NCBI GenBank assembly: GCA_963712435.1
Contig: CAVQIB010000017.1
Coordinates: 128,474-192,473 of the forward strand
Reading direction: 5' to 3'
Origin: Rhodoplanes sp963712435
Lineage (GTDB): Bacteria; Pseudomonadota; Alphaproteobacteria; Rhizobiales; Xanthobacteraceae
DNA length: 64,000 bases
Part shown: positions 30,783 through 40,654 of the stretch, piece after piece
Position numbering within the stretch: position 1 is the first letter of the stretch
Layout of the letters: each line of letters begins with the position of its first letter
The notes under the pieces: model-generated
Told to the model about the DNA's origin: nothing
The model's input: only the letters and a program-made list of their open reading frames with translations
Database searches by the model: none
Program-made: the position numbers and the translations under genes

Positions 30783-32446
30783 GGGGCTCTGACGCAATTA
30801 TGGTGCAGTGGCATGTCACGCCGCGCCGATGAGCCTTGCCTGCAGGAGGTCGAGCTTTGCTCGGCCGTACATCTGCCGCTTCACCAGCTTGAGCTTGGTG
30901 ATCTGGCCCTCGGTCTGGCCGTTCGACCAGGGCTCGGTGATGGCGGCGCGAACGGCGGCTTTGTCCTTGGTGATGCCGGTGGCGAACGACGCGATCAAGG
31001 CTGGCGCTCGCGTCGGCGATCCATGGGTCGAGGTCGGCGGCGACCGTCTTGCGGATCATCGAATGGAACCTGTCGATCAGCTCGCGGGCTTCGACCAGCA
31101 TGGGGACGGCCGCTCTCGATGGCGGCGATGGTTATGGTGTCGGCTTTGCTGAGGTAATCGCGGGCCGATGGTCATCAGCCGAGCGATCGTTCTGGCGGAA
31201 GGCACCTTCTGCAGCTGCTGATCGGAAGCCCGTTCGGCCCGCCGCCGCCGTGTCGCCCACTCGCTGACGACGCGCAGCGATCCTCGGAAGCCTCGGGCTT
31301 GCAGCCGCCGCCATAGTCCGGCCCCGTTGCGGCAGCCCGACGCCCATTGCTCGTCGAGCAAGGGAAGATAGGCCTCGAGCGAGCTCTGTCGCATGCGGAA
31401 CACGTCGGTTCGCTCGCCGCGGATGACCTGACGGACGAGCTTGCGGCTATGGCCCGTGCGGCGAACGATCTCCTTGATGGGAATGCCCTCGCCGGCGAGC
31501 TGATGATGGCGGCATTCGTCTCCTCACGCCGCAGGTATCCTTCATATTGCAGCTTCTCCGCGGAGGTGAGCAGATCCGGATTGATCGTCGTGGCGCCGAT
31601 CGCGGTGCGGATCGAGCGCATGGACTTGCGCACGGCATCGAGGAAGGCCGCACTCGCATTCTCCATGAGATGCCAGCGGTCGGCGACCTGGATCGCGTGT
31701 GGCAAGCGCCCTTGCGGTCGCCTCGCCATAGCCGCCGCCGCGGTCGCGCGAGACGATCGCGATCTCCGGATGATCGGCGAGCCACGCCTCGACGGTGGCC
31801 AGCTCGCGGTCGGGCAGAAGCGTCACGATCCGCCGTCGCTCCAGGTCGCAGACGATCGTGCCGTAGCGGTGGTTGCGGCGCCAGGCCCAGTCGTCGATGC
31901 CGATCACGTTCAGACGGATCGACGGCAGGCGACGCTCGTCGCCGCACGACCCGCAGCAGCGTGTCGTTGCTGACCGGCAGCATCAGCCGCTGGCGAAGCT
32001 TGCCGCCGGTCTGCCGCCCAGCGCCAACCCGAGATGATGGACGATGCGATCCAGCCGCGTCGTCCGCCTCGCGGACGGCGCAAGCACGGCGTCACCGAAG
32101 CGCTCGGCAAAGATGCTGCCGACTGCAGAGGACGGCGTCACAACGGAAACGGCGCGCGGCAACGATAAGACGGACACGTCGCCCCGACAGCGGGAGATCG
32201 GCGATGCGGCGAAAATATCGACTGTGAACCCGGCGGGACGCTCGCCCGCAGGACGGGCAAACCCCAACCGGACTTCGATGTCGGACCGCGATCACGATCT
32301 CGGTTCCCTCGATCGTCACTGTGTCGACTCTGAATTCCGGCGGCACAAGCTCGGACGGACAAAACTGCTGATCCATGGCGCTGATTCCCCCTGGGAAAAC
32401 AGCTCCAAGCGAATCCCGAACTTCATCAAAAATGAGTCAGAGCCCC
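30783..32446 (-). mobile_element. ISL3-family element, transposase broken by frameshifts
   Basis: Bounded by imperfect inverted ends GGGGCTCTGACGCA (30783) and GGGGCTCTGACTCA (complement at 32446), 1,664 bp. The transposase runs from ATG 32376 to stop 30816 on minus. It has an N-terminal zinc finger (VGVCPSCGRASRRVHSRYFR), a DDE domain starting IGIDDWAWRRNHRYGTIVCD (about 31850-31905), IVSRDRGGGYGEAT, IQVADRWHLMENASAAF, and an end QTEGQITKLKLVKRQMYGRA. Five or more frame breaks occur, so it is inactive as read. No clear target duplication flanks it. Confidence 0.85.
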
Positions 32447-32988
32447 TATTGCACGCCGAAACACACCGGTTACGATGGTTACGCTCGACCAGCCGGATGA
32501 TCTCAAGCTTCTCGGCGGCGGGATATCTCATCCGGCGTCCTCCCCATCCGCCGTCACGCTTTTTTTCAGTAGGCGATTTTCCAGCGTCAGTTCGGCGACA
32601 ACCTCCTTCAGTGCGCCGGCCTCGCGTCGTAGCTCCTTCACTTCGTCCGACGTCGCGGCCCGGGCGGTGTCGCCCGCCAGGCGCTTCTTCCCCGCCTCGA
32701 GAAAGTCCTTCGACCAGCGATAATAAAGGTTCTGGACGATCCCCTCGCGCCGGCAGAGCTCGGCGATACTGTCCTCGCCGCGTAGTCCTTCCAGCACGAT
32801 GCGGATCTTGTCTTCCGCCGAAAAGTGTCGCCGCGTCGCGCGGCGGATGTCTTTGATCGCCGCTTCCGCCGGCTGCTTCTCCGGCCCGGATTTCTGTCTC
32901 ATCTTCGCTCCTTGATAGGCTACGATGAGCCAGAAATCCTCCCTTCCTCAACCCGCCCAATTTGTCTCATGAGTGCTGACGGCGGACA
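32447..32988 (-). mobile_element. IS3-family element (type a), left end with complete orfA and truncated orfB
   Basis: Left end TGTCCGCCGTCAGCACTCA at 32988. OrfA is 32528-32902 (124 aa): HFSAEDKIRIVLEGLRGED, ELCRREGIVQNLYYRWSKDF (helix-turn-helix) and EVVAELTLENRLLKK (leucine zipper). OrfB starts MRYPAAEKLEIIRLVER near 32530 and is cut within about 20 codons. Related copies are at 39532-39905 and 57232-57664. Confidence 0.85.
32560..32566 (-). promoter_or_regulatory. programmed -1 frameshift A7 run between orfA and orfB
   Basis: An A7 run (T7 on plus) near the orfA end, where IS3 elements slip by -1 to make the OrfAB transposase. orfB is truncated here, so the site has no product. Confidence 0.6.
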
Positions 32989-33319
32989 GTCGCGGCTTGG
33001 TCATCGCTCGTCCCCAACAGCGAATCCCGCCATCGAGGGAATCACGAACCGCTCAAATCCGAAATCAAAAACGCAATAAGGCCAGGCACAAAACCCAGAT
33101 TTCCTGCAAAATCGAATACTTGACCAGCGCCACTTGTGCCCGCCGCTCAGCCGCTTCCGAAATCTTCACGGACGACGATGTCCACATACGAGAAAAGCTC
33201 GCCCGTCCACTCACCCGATCCGCGCATCGATCCCCTCCGCAATCTCTAGAACACGGGGAATCACATTCGCCAGACCATGTCAGCCGCTCACAGCGGCTTC
33301 TTAAGCGGCCTGTTAAGAG
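32989..33319. other. gap with a short IS remnant
   Basis: 331 bp between the IS3 end and rfbA. On minus, 33165-33227 reads MRGSGEWTGELFSYVDIVVR, which resembles the first residues of IS5/IS1182-type transposases. The rest shows nothing recognisable. Confidence 0.45.
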
Positions 33320-34201
33320 TTAACGCGGAAACGAAGCAATCAAACGCAAATACTCTCCATAATCATTCGGAAAAGCTTCAGCGTATGACAGGAGTGCCTT
33401 CGTGTTTATAAACCCCATACGCCAAGCGACCTCCTCTGGGCAACCAATCTTTAGACCTTGCCGAGCTTCGACGGCATGGACAAATTGCGCCGCGTCAAGC
33501 AGGCTCTGAAATGTTCCGGTGTCTAACCAAGCTGTTCCACGCGGTAGCTGCTCCACTCGCAGCAGCCCTTTTTTCAAATAGGCCCTATTGATATCGCTGA
33601 CTTCGAGTTCGCCGCGCGCGGATGGGAGGAGTGTCGCCGCGATCGACTTTGCGGTCTCATCATAAAAGTACAAACCAGTAATAGCGAGATTGCTCCTGGG
33701 ACGCTCAGGTTTTTCCTCGACCGAAACAGCAAGCCCAGCGCTGTCCAGTTCCACCACGCCAAAAGCGCGCGGATCAGCGACTGAATACGCGAAGATCACG
33801 GCCCCACGCTCGAACTCAGCTGCACGTCGCAACTGACCGCCAAAACCAGCGCCATAAAAGAAATTGTCACCAAGCGCGAGAGCACACCTGCTACCGGAAA
33901 TAAACTCACGCGCAATCAGCAACGCTTGCGCTAATCCATCAGGTCTCGCTTGCTCAGCATATAGGATTTCGATACCCCATTGTCGGCCGTCCGCTAACAG
34001 CTGACGATAGAGCGGAACCGAACCTGGGTTAGTGACTACCATGATTTCGCGGATCCCAGCCAACATCAAAGTCGACAAAGGATAGTAGATCATAGGTTTA
34101 TCGTAAATCGGAAGAAGCTGCTTGCTAATAGGTAACGTTATCGGACGCAGTCGAGTTCCTAGTCCTCCCGCCAAAATAATACCTTTTATAGAGCCGCTCA
34201 T
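33320..34201 (-). CDS. rfbA: glucose-1-phosphate thymidylyltransferase
   Basis: 293-aa RmlA/RfbA, intact: makes dTDP-glucose from dTTP and glucose-1-phosphate, first step of dTDP-deoxysugar synthesis, cytoplasmic. It opens IKGIILAGGLGTRLRPITLP (nucleotide-binding GGxGTRLxP), then KQLLPIYDKPMIYYPLSTLM, QARPDGLAQALLIAREFI, LALGDNFFYGAGF (metal Asp), VEEKPERPRSNLAITGLYFY (sugar-binding EEKP) and GELEVSDINRAYL, ending with AWLDTGTFQSLLDAAQFVH. GC is visibly lower than in the housekeeping genes, consistent with transfer. It is separated from rfbB (58.3 kb) and the WxcM/FdtB genes (42.7-45.8 kb) by IS debris but lies on the same strand. Confidence 0.96.
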   Translation of the reverse strand: MSGSIKGIILAGGLGTRLRPITLPISKQLLPIYDKPMIYYPLSTLMLAGIREIMVVTNPGSVPLYRQLLADGRQWGIEILYAEQARPDGLAQALLIAREFISGSRCALALGDNFFYGAGFGGQLRRAAEFERGAVIFAYSVADPRAFGVVELDSAGLAVSVEEKPERPRSNLAITGLYFYDETAKSIAATLLPSARGELEVSDINRAYLKKGLLRVEQLPRGTAWLDTGTFQSLLDAAQFVHAVEARQGLKIGCPEEVAWRMGFINTKALLSYAEAFPNDYGEYLRLIASFPR

Positions 34202-34334
34202 GGCCGCCCTTAAGAGTGATCGCTCGTTTTTAGAACGAACCGTTTAGCCAAAGAAGCAAACGAAATTACCATGAACATAGTTTTAGCCCCCTTTTGCGCA
34301 CAGCCTCCTAAGAGCCCAGCGTAAGATGAGTTAA

Positions 34335-35460
34335 GGAACCCCTGAATAGCACGGTCGGCTGGCGCGGCGAGTGATGGCCGTCTCGGTTTTCGGCGTTTAG
34401 TATGGGCGTTCGGCGGCGGCTGCGAGGCTTTCCGGCCCGCGTTTTCGTTCAAGCGGACACAAGTCGACCGCGGGATTGGCGAGCGCGAGGAGCGCGAACA
34501 CCTGGGCGCCGTTCTTGGCGATGCCGCGAAAGCGGACCTTGCGGTAGCCGAACTGGCATTTCAGCACCCGGAACACGTGCTCGACCTTGGCGCGCACTTT
34601 GCCGAAGCGACGGTTCCTGGCACGCTGGCGCAGCGTGAGGTCGCGGCCCGGCTTCGCCTTCTCTTTTACCGCCCACAACACGCCAGCCGCTTCCGCCGCG
34701 CGCTTCTTTTCGTCGCTCCCATAGCCCTTGTCGCCATAGACCGCCGCGTCGTCCTCGCGGATGAGATTAGCCATCACCTTGGCGTCGTGCACCTTGCCCG
34801 TCGTCACACCCGCGGTGTGCACGAGCCCGCTCTCAGCATCGACGCCGACGTGCGCCTTCATGCCGAAATACCACTGGTTTCGCTTCTTCGACGAACTCAT
34901 CTCGGGATCGCGCTTCTGCTCCTTGTTCTTCGTCGAGGGCGAGGCCGCGATCAGCGTCGCGTCCACGATCGTGCCGCCGCGCAGCAGTTCACCTTTCCCT
35001 GCGAGGTGCTCGGCCACGGCCGCGAAGATTGCCTTCGTCAGCTCATGACGCTCGAGCAGGTGACGGAAATTGAGGATCGTCGTCTCGTCGGGGATCGCGT
35101 CGCGGCCGAGATCGAGCCCTGCGAACGTGCGCATCGACTGGATGTCATAGAGCGCTTCCTCGGCGCCGGGATCGGACAAGTTGTACCATTGCTGCAGGCA
35201 GTAGATGCGCAGCATTGTCGAGAGCGGAAATGGCCGACGCCCTCCCTGTGGGCCAAGCCTGGGATAGTGCGGGTCGATCAGCGCTTCGAGCTTTCCCCAC
35301 GGCGCGACGGTCGCCATCTCGGCGAGGTACATGTCCCGCTTCGTCCGCTTCTTCTTCGCCGCGAAATCGAGCGACGCAAAGCTCAGCTGGTCCGCCATCA
35401 ACCGTCCCCTCGAATCAATGACCTCAGTGTGCCAGGTTCGACAGGTTGTTCAGAGGTTCC
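34335..35460 (-). mobile_element. intact IS5-family element with TTAA target duplication
   Basis: Inverted ends GGAACCCCTGAATAGCAC (34335) and GGAACCTCTGAACAACCTG (complement at 35460), flanked by TTAA at 34331-34334 and 35461-35464. 1,126 bp with one intact transposase gene. It lies in the gap between rfbA and the DegT gene and harms neither coding region. A truncated relative lies at 50469-51283. Confidence 0.9.
34397..35401 (-). CDS. IS5-family transposase, intact
   Basis: 334-aa DDE transposase. N-terminal DUF772 region: LEALIDPHYPRLGPQGGRRP and LRIYCLQQWYNLSDPGAEEA. Catalytic region: GGTIVDATLIAASPSTKNKE (first Asp), WYFGMKAHVGVDAESGLVH, VYGDKGYGSDEKK (second Asp) and KVRAKVEHVFRVLKCQFGYR (Glu). 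This is one of the few complete transposases in the window, so the element could still move. Confidence 0.95.
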   Translation of the reverse strand: MMADQLSFASLDFAAKKKRTKRDMYLAEMATVAPWGKLEALIDPHYPRLGPQGGRRPFPLSTMLRIYCLQQWYNLSDPGAEEALYDIQSMRTFAGLDLGRDAIPDETTILNFRHLLERHELTKAIFAAVAEHLAGKGELLRGGTIVDATLIAASPSTKNKEQKRDPEMSSSKKRNQWYFGMKAHVGVDAESGLVHTAGVTTGKVHDAKVMANLIREDDAAVYGDKGYGSDEKKRAAEAAGVLWAVKEKAKPGRDLTLRQRARNRRFGKVRAKVEHVFRVLKCQFGYRKVRFRGIAKNGAQVFALLALANPAVDLCPLERKRGPESLAAAAERPY

Positions 35461-35475
35461 TTAAGAAAGGAACGA

Positions 35476-36711
35476 TCACTCTACAGAAGTTTCTACGGCC
35501 TCGGCAACTCGCTCCATGTCCTGTTCTGTTAATCTTCCGTGCGTTGGAAGATTAATGCCGCGCGAGCCGCAAAGTTCGGCTCGCGGAAACAATCGCTTCG
35601 TGCTGTCGCGGTAAGGCGGTAATATATGTACCGGATAGAAAACTGGACGGGTCTCGATCCCGGCCGCGTCGAGATCCTGCATTACGCGATCTCTGTTCTT
35701 GGAAACGCTGTCAAGAAGCAGAATCGTATACATCCAATAGGCATGATCGGCCCACGGTTCAGTTCGTGGCAAAGCGATCTTATCAGAGAGATGCGAAAGC
35801 CGCTGATTGTAGCGCTCCGCAACATGTTTTCGCGCCTTTAGATGAAAATCAGCACGTTCGACCTGAGCAAGACCGATTGCAGCGGCAATGTTTGTCATAC
35901 GATAGTTATAACCTATTACCGGAAACCAATAAGGTCGTTGCGGATCTTGGCCCTGGCCGCGAAGCAACCGAAGTTGCGATGCAAGCTCATCATCATTGGT
36001 AGTCACCATTCCACCTTCACCGGTTGTGATGATCTTGTTCCCAAAAAAGCTGAACGCGGCGCAGGTACCGTGACCTCCAATCCGACGGCCCTTATAGCGA
36101 GCACCGGTGGCCTCTGCCGCGTCCTCCACCAGAAACAGATTGTGTTCTTCGGCAAGCCTTTTGAGAGGATCAAGGTCTACGGGGTGGCCGTAAAGATGCA
36201 CTGGCATAATAGCTTTCGTTTGCTTAGTAATTCGTGCTGCGACTTCGTCTGGGTCCATATTGAATGTGTGCACATGGTTGTCGACGAAGACCGGAGTTGC
36301 GCCGCAGTAGCGGACAACATTTGCACTCGCGATGTAAGTAAGGCTTGGTAAGATGATTTCATCGCCGGGTTTTATTCCCAGAGCAGCCAAAGCGAGGTGC
36401 AGGGCTGCGGTTCCGTTGGTGGTACAAACTGCATATTTTACACCACAGAACTCGGCAAACGCATTTTCGAATTCGGTGATGAAACGGCCCTTGGATGAGA
36501 TCCAGCTGGTCGACAGACATTCGATGACGTATTCCGATTCATGCCCGTCTAACACTGGAGCAGCCACTGGAATACGTGGTCGAATCGAGAGGCTTTGATT
36601 TGCGGATGGACTCGGTACGGACTTCATGGATTCCCACACCTGCTCATACCATTCGCCGACAGCCCGCGTCATCTCCTGCTCGATACCGTCGCGTCGGCCG
36701 GGGTGCTGCAT
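35476..36711 (-). CDS. DegT/DnrJ/EryC1 sugar aminotransferase, perosamine-synthetase-like
   Basis: 411-aa PLP enzyme, intact, aminating a keto-sugar nucleotide. Core from RIPVAAPVLDGHESEYVIEC and the typical TSWISSKGRFITEFENAFA, then AVCTTNGTAALHLALAALGI, GDEIILPSLTYIASANVVRY, FLVEDAAEATGARYKGRRIG and FSFFGNKIITTGEGGM, where the Lys of GNK binds PLP. These resemble GDP-perosamine synthase and related 4-aminotransferases. No GDP-mannose genes are in the window, so a dTDP-4-keto substrate is equally possible. The first about 40 residues (GEWYEQVWESMKSV) are unusual; the true start may be ATG at about 36627 (MKSVPSPSAN). Its stop is only 15 bp from the IS5 end. Confidence 0.88.
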   Translation of the reverse strand: MQHPGRRDGIEQEMTRAVGEWYEQVWESMKSVPSPSANQSLSIRPRIPVAAPVLDGHESEYVIECLSTSWISSKGRFITEFENAFAEFCGVKYAVCTTNGTAALHLALAALGIKPGDEIILPSLTYIASANVVRYCGATPVFVDNHVHTFNMDPDEVAARITKQTKAIMPVHLYGHPVDLDPLKRLAEEHNLFLVEDAAEATGARYKGRRIGGHGTCAAFSFFGNKIITTGEGGMVTTNDDELASQLRLLRGQGQDPQRPYWFPVIGYNYRMTNIAAAIGLAQVERADFHLKARKHVAERYNQRLSHLSDKIALPRTEPWADHAYWMYTILLLDSVSKNRDRVMQDLDAAGIETRPVFYPVHILPPYRDSTKRLFPRAELCGSRGINLPTHGRLTEQDMERVAEAVETSVE

Positions 36712-37083
36712 TGAACCTCCCCTTCACTGCATCCTGATCGATGGATCTGTCGTGGTCAATAGGAAGGTTGGACCGTTGCGATCAAACATCGCGAGGTTTC
36801 CGCGTGTCCGTTTATGTGCTTAGCCTCGACTAGAGATGACTGTGGCGGGAGACGAGCGATTTACGCAGCAAATCATGGCCGCGCTCAAAGGGTCGATCGG
36901 TACCACAGGAATACAACCGCAAGAAGATCTCTAAGTCTTGCACGGCACCCACTTGTCGGCGGCGGACAAAAACGAAGCGAAAGTGGAGCGACCCTTCCTC
37001 TGCACTCGTTCCGCAACCTCGATGATTTGACCACGCAGTTCCGCCAATGGGGTCCCCAACTGACCTGAGCCCCAACTTTACGG
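36712..37083. other. gap upstream of the DegT gene, no supported gene
   Basis: 372 bp. A short frame MTVAGDERFTQQIMAALK near 36837 ends quickly and is not recognised. At 37067-37077 TGACCTGAGCC, also seen complemented near 37530-37546, marks an IS3-type end. Confidence 0.35.
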
Positions 37084-37312
37084 CATCGTCTGCTCGATGA
37101 GCCGCGCCGGCAACGTCTGGGACAACGCCGCGATGGAAAGCTTCTTCTCCTCGATGAAGATCGAGCGGACGGAGCGCAAAACCTACCGGACACGCGACCA
37201 GGCCAAGGCCGACGTCGATTATATCGAGCGCTTCTACAATCCGCGGCGGCGTCACTCGACCATCGGGTATCTCAGCCCGGTTGCGTTCGAAAAACAGGCG
37301 CGATTAGCTTAG
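37084..37312 (+). pseudogene. IS3-family (type b) orfB C-terminal fragment
   Basis: CSMSRAGNVWDNAAMESFFS, RKTYRTRDQAKADVDYIERF and YNPRRRHSTIGYLSPVAFEK form the C-terminal integrase end with the final Glu. It is the part missing from the orfB at 63.1 kb, which breaks off at NAAMESF. Terminal GTGTCCACCAAACCGG follows. Confidence 0.85.
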
Positions 37313-37338
37313 GATGGTGTCCACCAAACCGGCAGCAG

Positions 37339-37480
37339 TTCAGCCATACTTGGCCTTCCATTTGTAGAACGTCGCACCTGCTGATCCCGTGCGTACGGCA
37401 AACATCTACAGTCTTGCGCCAGCTTCCTGCTCGCGCAAAATCACGATGATCTGCTCTTCCGTGAACCGGCTCGACTTCAT
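37339..37480 (-). pseudogene. IS3-type orfA N-terminal fragment with internal stop
   Basis: From ATG 37480: MKSSRFTEEQIIVILREQEA, a stop in the middle, then GATFYKWKAKYG. Typical OrfA helix-turn-helix. It abuts the orfB fragment end-to-end on the opposite strand. Confidence 0.75.
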
Positions 37481-37615
37481 GTCCATCCCCCTCAGGGCGA
37501 TGGACTCTACTCATTTTTGGAGGAGATTCCGGGGCTCAGGTCACAACCTATGGGGTCACACGACACCCAACGCGTCGTCACTCCGCGCCTGACCGCGGTC
37601 GTCATGGGATGATCC

Positions 37616-39272
37616 CTATCGATGGCGGAATATATCGAGCACACCACTCGGAGTCCGGTCCTGCTGGACTAATTCATACCAAATACGGAACTGTGGGCCA
37701 AATGGGTTAATCGGCTCAAAGTAATCGTCTGTGTAGACTGCAACAATGGCGGGTCTGTTTTTAGGATACTCATAGTATTTATAAGTCGCAGCCAACCCGC
37801 TTGGCTCTGCCAATTGAGTAATCGGAAACGGCGTCAATGCTCTGGGATATGCCGCACTAAGCAAATATAGGCCAGGGAGCCGACCGACTACCGCGAACGT
37901 AGCGTCCGGCGCGGCCCATTTGCCGAGGCCGGCTTGAGCCACTTCGATTAGCTGCGCTGTCCCTGCGGACGAGGCTAGACCTGAGAATGCTCCTTGGGTG
38001 ATACGTCTCCTTGGGTGTTTGCCTTCAGAAGGCTGCTCGCCGTAATAGAATGAGGCGGAACACCAAATGAACAATCCCAAGAGCGCTGCGCTTGGGACCA
38101 TCGCGCACCGGTTGTCCCCCCGTGAAACCGCTGGAGCCAATACTGCAATGACCGCTGCGAATAGGCCGCCAATGGGAAAGGCGAATAGCGCGTAGGTGGC
38201 CGTTGCCGCTGTCGCTGCACCAGCCGAAAGGGAAACCGCATACATGATAGCAAGAATTCTGCGAACCGAGCACCTCGCTCCGCCACAAGTTACCGAGCAA
38301 TCCCAGTCCACTGAGCGCCGCCAGGAGCACCGCGTCATGTGAGTGAACAAAAAGTGCCGACGGGAAAAGAAGGATTGCGACAAGCACCGCGCCAATCGCA
38401 ACAGAGGCCGTTGATAGGGGAAGACGGGTTGCAAACATCCCGATCAAAACAGCAGTAGCAACTGCGCTAGTTAACGCACCATTCTGAAGAAAAAGATCTA
38501 GTATCAGCGAAAGTTTTTTTTCAAAATCGAAACTGCCGGCGATGCTACTTTGATAAGTTATGCTGTCTCGTATACGGGTCCACGTCAGAAGCGAGACCAC
38601 GCAAGACCATGCGGCTAGTTGAAAGCCGAGGACGAGCCCAACATAGCTCGCCAACAGCAATCGCAATCCGCGGAGCCTCATGAACAAGCTTACGAACAGT
38701 ACGGGGATTGCGACGACTAGAGATGGATATGCGACGGTCGCGACGGCCCAAGCCAGCGCAGAACAGATGAGCCACGGAGCGCAAGTACGAAGATGCGTCT
38801 TGCAATCGAGCACGGCGCAACCGCAGCTCGCGACAGCGACGATCGTCGCCTGCTCGCCAAGGGTATTGTATGACGGTGCGGGTAAACCGTACGGAATGAA
38901 GGATACCACTAGGGCTCCGGCTACCCAAGCGATCCACGTCTCTCCAACTCGTCTGAACAATGCAGTTGCACTGAGAGCGGCAGCAAGCGAGGCCAGAACG
39001 TAAACAGCGCGTAGGAATAGGATCAATCCATCGGTTGATCCGGTAAGTCGCCAAAACAAGAGGACGAGCGGATATACGAGCAGAGCGGCGGTCTGATGAA
39101 GACTGAGGAAGGGGCTCGCCCGAATGCCCTCCTTCAACCAAGCATCGAGGAAGACCGCATAATACGATTCGTCGCTCAAATCGACCCCCTGCGTGATTCG
39201 GAAGCCGATCCAAAGGAGCAATAGGAGCATAATAGATGGGCCGAGCAAACGCAATGCACCACTCCAGATCAC
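37616..39272 (-). CDS. polytopic membrane glycosyltransferase-like protein (one frame break)
   Basis: About 552 codons with ten or more hydrophobic helices (for example LLGPSIMLLLLLWIGFRI, AWVAGALVVSFIPYGLPAPS, LLLASYVGLVLGFQLAAW, ATYALFAFPIGGLFAAVIAV) and a hydrophilic C-terminal domain. An acidic motif in the first external loop (GVDLSDESYYAVFLDAWLKE) is placed like the D/E motif of GT39/ArnT-like and PMT-like C-type transferases that use polyprenyl-phosphate sugars. A break near 38275 joins LGNLWRSEVLGS to RRILAIMYAVSLSAGAA; length 3n+1 suggests one extra base. It could decorate the glycan on the periplasmic side, possibly using the product of the gtrA/GT2 pair at 42-44 kb. The family call is by topology and motif only. 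Confidence 0.55.
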
Positions 39273-39370
39273 GGCTCAGAACGCACGAGCGGGAATATCC
39301 GGATGGGGCGGCTCCGGTCTGCAGGTAAAATTATGACATCGTCCAATCGATGCATGCAAGACGGTGATTG

Positions 39371-39927
39371 TGTCCGGCGTCAGCACCTATGAGACAGATT
39401 TGGCGGGTTGAGGAAGGGAGGATTTCTGGCTCATCGTAGCCTATCAAGGAGCGAAGATGAGACAGAAATCCGGGCCGGTGAGAGCACCGGCTGAACAGGT
39501 CATCAAGGATATCCGGCGGGCGACCCGGCGCGCCGGCCTCGCGTCGTAGCTCCTTCACTTCGTCCGACGTCGCGGCCCGAGCGGTGTCGCCCGCCAGGCG
39601 CTTCTTCCCCGCCTCGAGAAAGTCCTTCGACCAGCGATAATAAAGGTTCTGGACGATCCCCTCGCGCCGGCAGAGCTCGGCGATGCTGTCCTCGCCGCGT
39701 AGTCCTTCCAGCACGATGCGGATCTTGTCTTCCGCCGAAAAGTGTCGCCGCGTCGCGCGGCGGATGTCTTTGATCGCCGCTTCCGCCCGCTGCTTCTCCG
39801 GCCCGGATTTCTGTCTCATCTTCGCTCCTTGATAGGCTACGATGAGCCAGAAATCCTCCCTTCCTCAACCCGCCCAATTTGTCTCATGAGTGCTGACGGC
39901 GGACATCATAGGTGCTGACGCCGGACA
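39371..39927. mobile_element. 557-bp chimera of two IS3 left ends in head-to-head orientation
   Basis: Bracketed by perfect 22-bp inverted repeats beginning TGTCCGGCGTCAGCACC (39371-39392 and complement of 39906-39927). The left arm continues into an IS3 orfA start (MRQKSGPVRAPAEQVIKDIR) and breaks at about 39531. The right arm is 22 bp followed by a different IS3 left end (TGTCCGCC at 39905) and most of its orfA on minus (39532-39819). Both termini are therefore orfA-side ends. Confidence 0.8.
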
Positions 39928-40516
39928 CTGCCGTGCTTCTTGGTCCAGCGCGCGTCTTTGTCTTTCTGCCGGTTCTTGGATGGTTTCTCTTCCCACGCCG
40001 CCGGCGTCTCGCCGCGCTTCACGGTCTCGTTCTCGTCCCGGCTGTTGCGCTGTTTCGGAACCGGCACGATGGTCGCGTCCACCGTCTGGCCGCTGCGCGC
40101 GATGTAGCCCTTCGCGTTCAGGTGTCGGTCGAAGCGCTCAAACAGCGTCTTCACCAGCCCGGCCTGCGCCAGCTTCTCGCGGAACAGCCACAACGTCGTG
40201 CCGTCGGGAATGTCGTCCTCCAGTCCGAACCCGAGGAACCGGGTGAACGACAGCCGGTCCCGCACCTGGTACTCGATCTGCTCGTCCGACAGGTTGTATA
40301 GCTACTGCAGGATCAGCATCCGGAACATCAGGATCGCGTCGAACGGCTTGCGGCCCGCGCGGCTTTTCTTCTCCGCCTCGGCGTCAGCGCCGCCGCCTCG
40401 ATGTCGGCGCGGAAGCTCTCCAACGGAACCAGCGTGGCGATCGCCTCCAACGGATCGCCCTTCTCCGACAGCGCCGACAACCGCCTGTCCGCGTCGAAAA
40501 ACCCCGGCTGTCCCAT
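39928..40516 (-). pseudogene. IS5-family transposase fragment, second group
   Basis: From ATG 40516: MGQPGFFDADRRLSALSEKG, AGRKPFDAILMFRMLILQ, an in-frame TAG (about 40303), LYNLSDEQIEYQVRDRLSFT, DDIPDGTTLWLFREKLAQAG and GQTVDATIVPVPKQRNSRDE. It is cut at 39928 by the IS3 chimera, losing the second Asp and Glu of the DDE triad. Confidence 0.85.
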
Positions 40517-40654
40517 CGCCCCCTCGCCGAATCACGTCCTCCGAAACCAGATTCCCACAGCCCTGCGGGTCAGCCAGTTATTCGAGGCGCCCTCCTCTTT
40601 TGGGTGATTAAAAGCTTCTACCCAGCGGCTATAGTTACGTGAGGGAACTGCGTA

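Noticed and set aside
32528..32902. HTH/zipper protein considered as a transcription regulator
   Set aside because: It is an IS3 OrfA: terminal repeat upstream, slippery A7 and the start of orfB downstream. The 25.6-kb protein lacks these and is treated differently.
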